Source: Melioribacter sp. (GTDB taxonomy: Bacteria > Bacteroidota > Ignavibacteria > Ignavibacteriales > Melioribacteraceae). From it: a DNA stretch of 64,000 bases. A program made the translations under genes and the position numbers. The notes under the pieces were generated by a model. It was not told the DNA's origin and did no database searches. It was given only the letters and a program-made list of their open reading frames with translations. Shown here piece after piece: positions 63,493-64,000 of the stretch (within the stretch, counting starts at the first letter, position 1; each line of letters opens with the position of its first letter). Where the stretch lies: positions 33,249 through 97,248 of the forward strand of contig PMDS01000097.1 in assembly GCA_003155655.1 (NCBI GenBank), given 5' to 3'.

Positions 63493-64000
63493 TTAAGAAA
63501 AGCGGAACATTATTTGGATTATTACTGGGATTATTCTCAATCTTTGGTGCATTCGTAATTGAAGGCGGAACCGCTAAAGCTCTATTTTTAGTTTCATCTA
63601 TAATTATAGTTTTTGGAGGAACCTTTTCAGCAATTATTATTGGATTTGGACTGGATAAATTTAAGAACATCTTGAAATTATTAAGTATAGCATATTTTCC
63701 AAAATACTATGATATAAGCAAGCTGATTGATTCATTTGTAGAACTTTCAATAAAAGCTAGAAAAGAAGGACTTCTTTCTATTGAAAAGGATATTAGTAAA
63801 TTTAAGGATGTATTTCCTAAGAAAATGGTTAAGTTTGTTCTTGATGGTACAGATGCGGAGTCAATTCAAAGTCTTGCATATCTCGAAATGAGAGCAATGC
63901 AGGAAAGGCATTATTCTAATATTTTTATATTTACAAAGATGGGAGGATATGCGCCAACAATGGGTATTATTGGAACAGTAATGGGTTTGATAATGACTTT
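63489..64000 (+). CDS. motA: Flagellar stator protein MotA, partial (3' end outside window)
   Basis: First 170 residues of MotA, cut by the window edge. Two membrane spans (about 5-25 and 33-53) surround FVIEGGTAKALFLVSSIIIV and GGTFSAIIIGFGLDKFKN, followed by the cytoplasmic loop with EMRAMQERHYSNIF and the start of the third span with GYAPTMGIIGTVMGLI. MotA with MotB forms the proton- or sodium-driven stator. The start overlaps the flgL stop codon (ATGA). motB is expected just downstream. Confidence 0.95.
   Translation, partial: MIKKSGTLFGLLLGLFSIFGAFVIEGGTAKALFLVSSIIIVFGGTFSAIIIGFGLDKFKNILKLLSIAYFPKYYDISKLIDSFVELSIKARKEGLLSIEKDISKFKDVFPKKMVKFVLDGTDAESIQSLAYLEMRAMQERHYSNIFIFTKMGGYAPTMGIIGTVMGLIMT

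Noticed and set aside
1..64000. CRISPR arrays, tRNA or rRNA genes, transposases, phage genes
   Set aside because: No regularly spaced repeats, RNA gene signatures or mobile-element proteins were found on either strand.

Overview
The window is a motility and signal-transduction supercluster from an AT-rich, diderm (Gram-negative type) bacterium. It encodes almost a complete flagellum, including the P-ring and L-ring genes flgA, flgH and flgI, which fit a cell with peptidoglycan and an outer membrane. Good Shine-Dalgarno sequences, a Bacteroidota-style TonB C-terminal protein, LytTR and multi-PAS signalling proteins, and low GC suggest a motile member of the Ignavibacteria (Bacteroidota/Chlorobi group). 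That assignment is inference from gene content, not a database result. No tRNA, rRNA, CRISPR array or insertion sequence was found.

Region 1 (1-3062, minus strand) is a sensory operon: a two-PAS histidine kinase, a response regulator with a degenerate second receiver, and a PAS protein cut by the window edge. Region 2 (3674-19831, plus) is a chemoreceptor island: three cheW genes, three methyl-accepting chemotaxis proteins (MCPs), a 1534-residue eight-PAS kinase with two response regulators, and a small TonB-type protein. The first cheW has a textbook sigma-28 promoter, and several other genes here have weaker matches. One MCP carries a CxxCH heme-c motif in its periplasmic domain. All three MCPs end in the same short C-terminal motif. 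Region 3 (20123-22248) is a soluble histidine kinase followed by a sigma-54 activator (FlgS/FlgR or FleS/FleR type), a likely master switch for flagellar genes.

Region 4 (22622-29487) is the core chemotaxis operon: a HEAT-repeat protein, CheR, two single receivers, CheZ, CheA, CheB and a small unknown protein. Region 5 (29617-42084) encodes rod, MS-ring, switch, export ATPase, hook-length control, hook cap and hook proteins, and ends in a strong terminator. Region 6 (42299-51483) encodes FliL, the C-ring, the export gate and FlhF/FlhG. Region 7 (51574-64000) holds a small membrane protein, sigma-28 (FliA), two HDOD proteins, a pseudo-histidine kinase, the distal rod and P/L-ring genes, FlgJ, FlgN, FlgK, FlgL and the start of motA.

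The regulatory logic can partly be read from the DNA. Sigma-54-like -24/-12 elements lie upstream of the che operon, flgB, fliL and the fliA operon, and a repeated TTAGCC element lies at a fixed 57-base offset at flgB and fliL. Sigma-28-like promoters precede the receptor and cheW genes. This suggests a cascade from the kinase/activator pair through sigma-54 to the basal body genes and FliA, and from FliA to the receptors. No recognisable FlgM anti-sigma factor is present. There is no single obviously new system; the most unusual items are the HDOD-HDOD-pseudokinase set behind fliA, the shared MCP tail, the heme-type MCP, the fixed-spacing promoter architecture and several small conserved-looking unknown genes.
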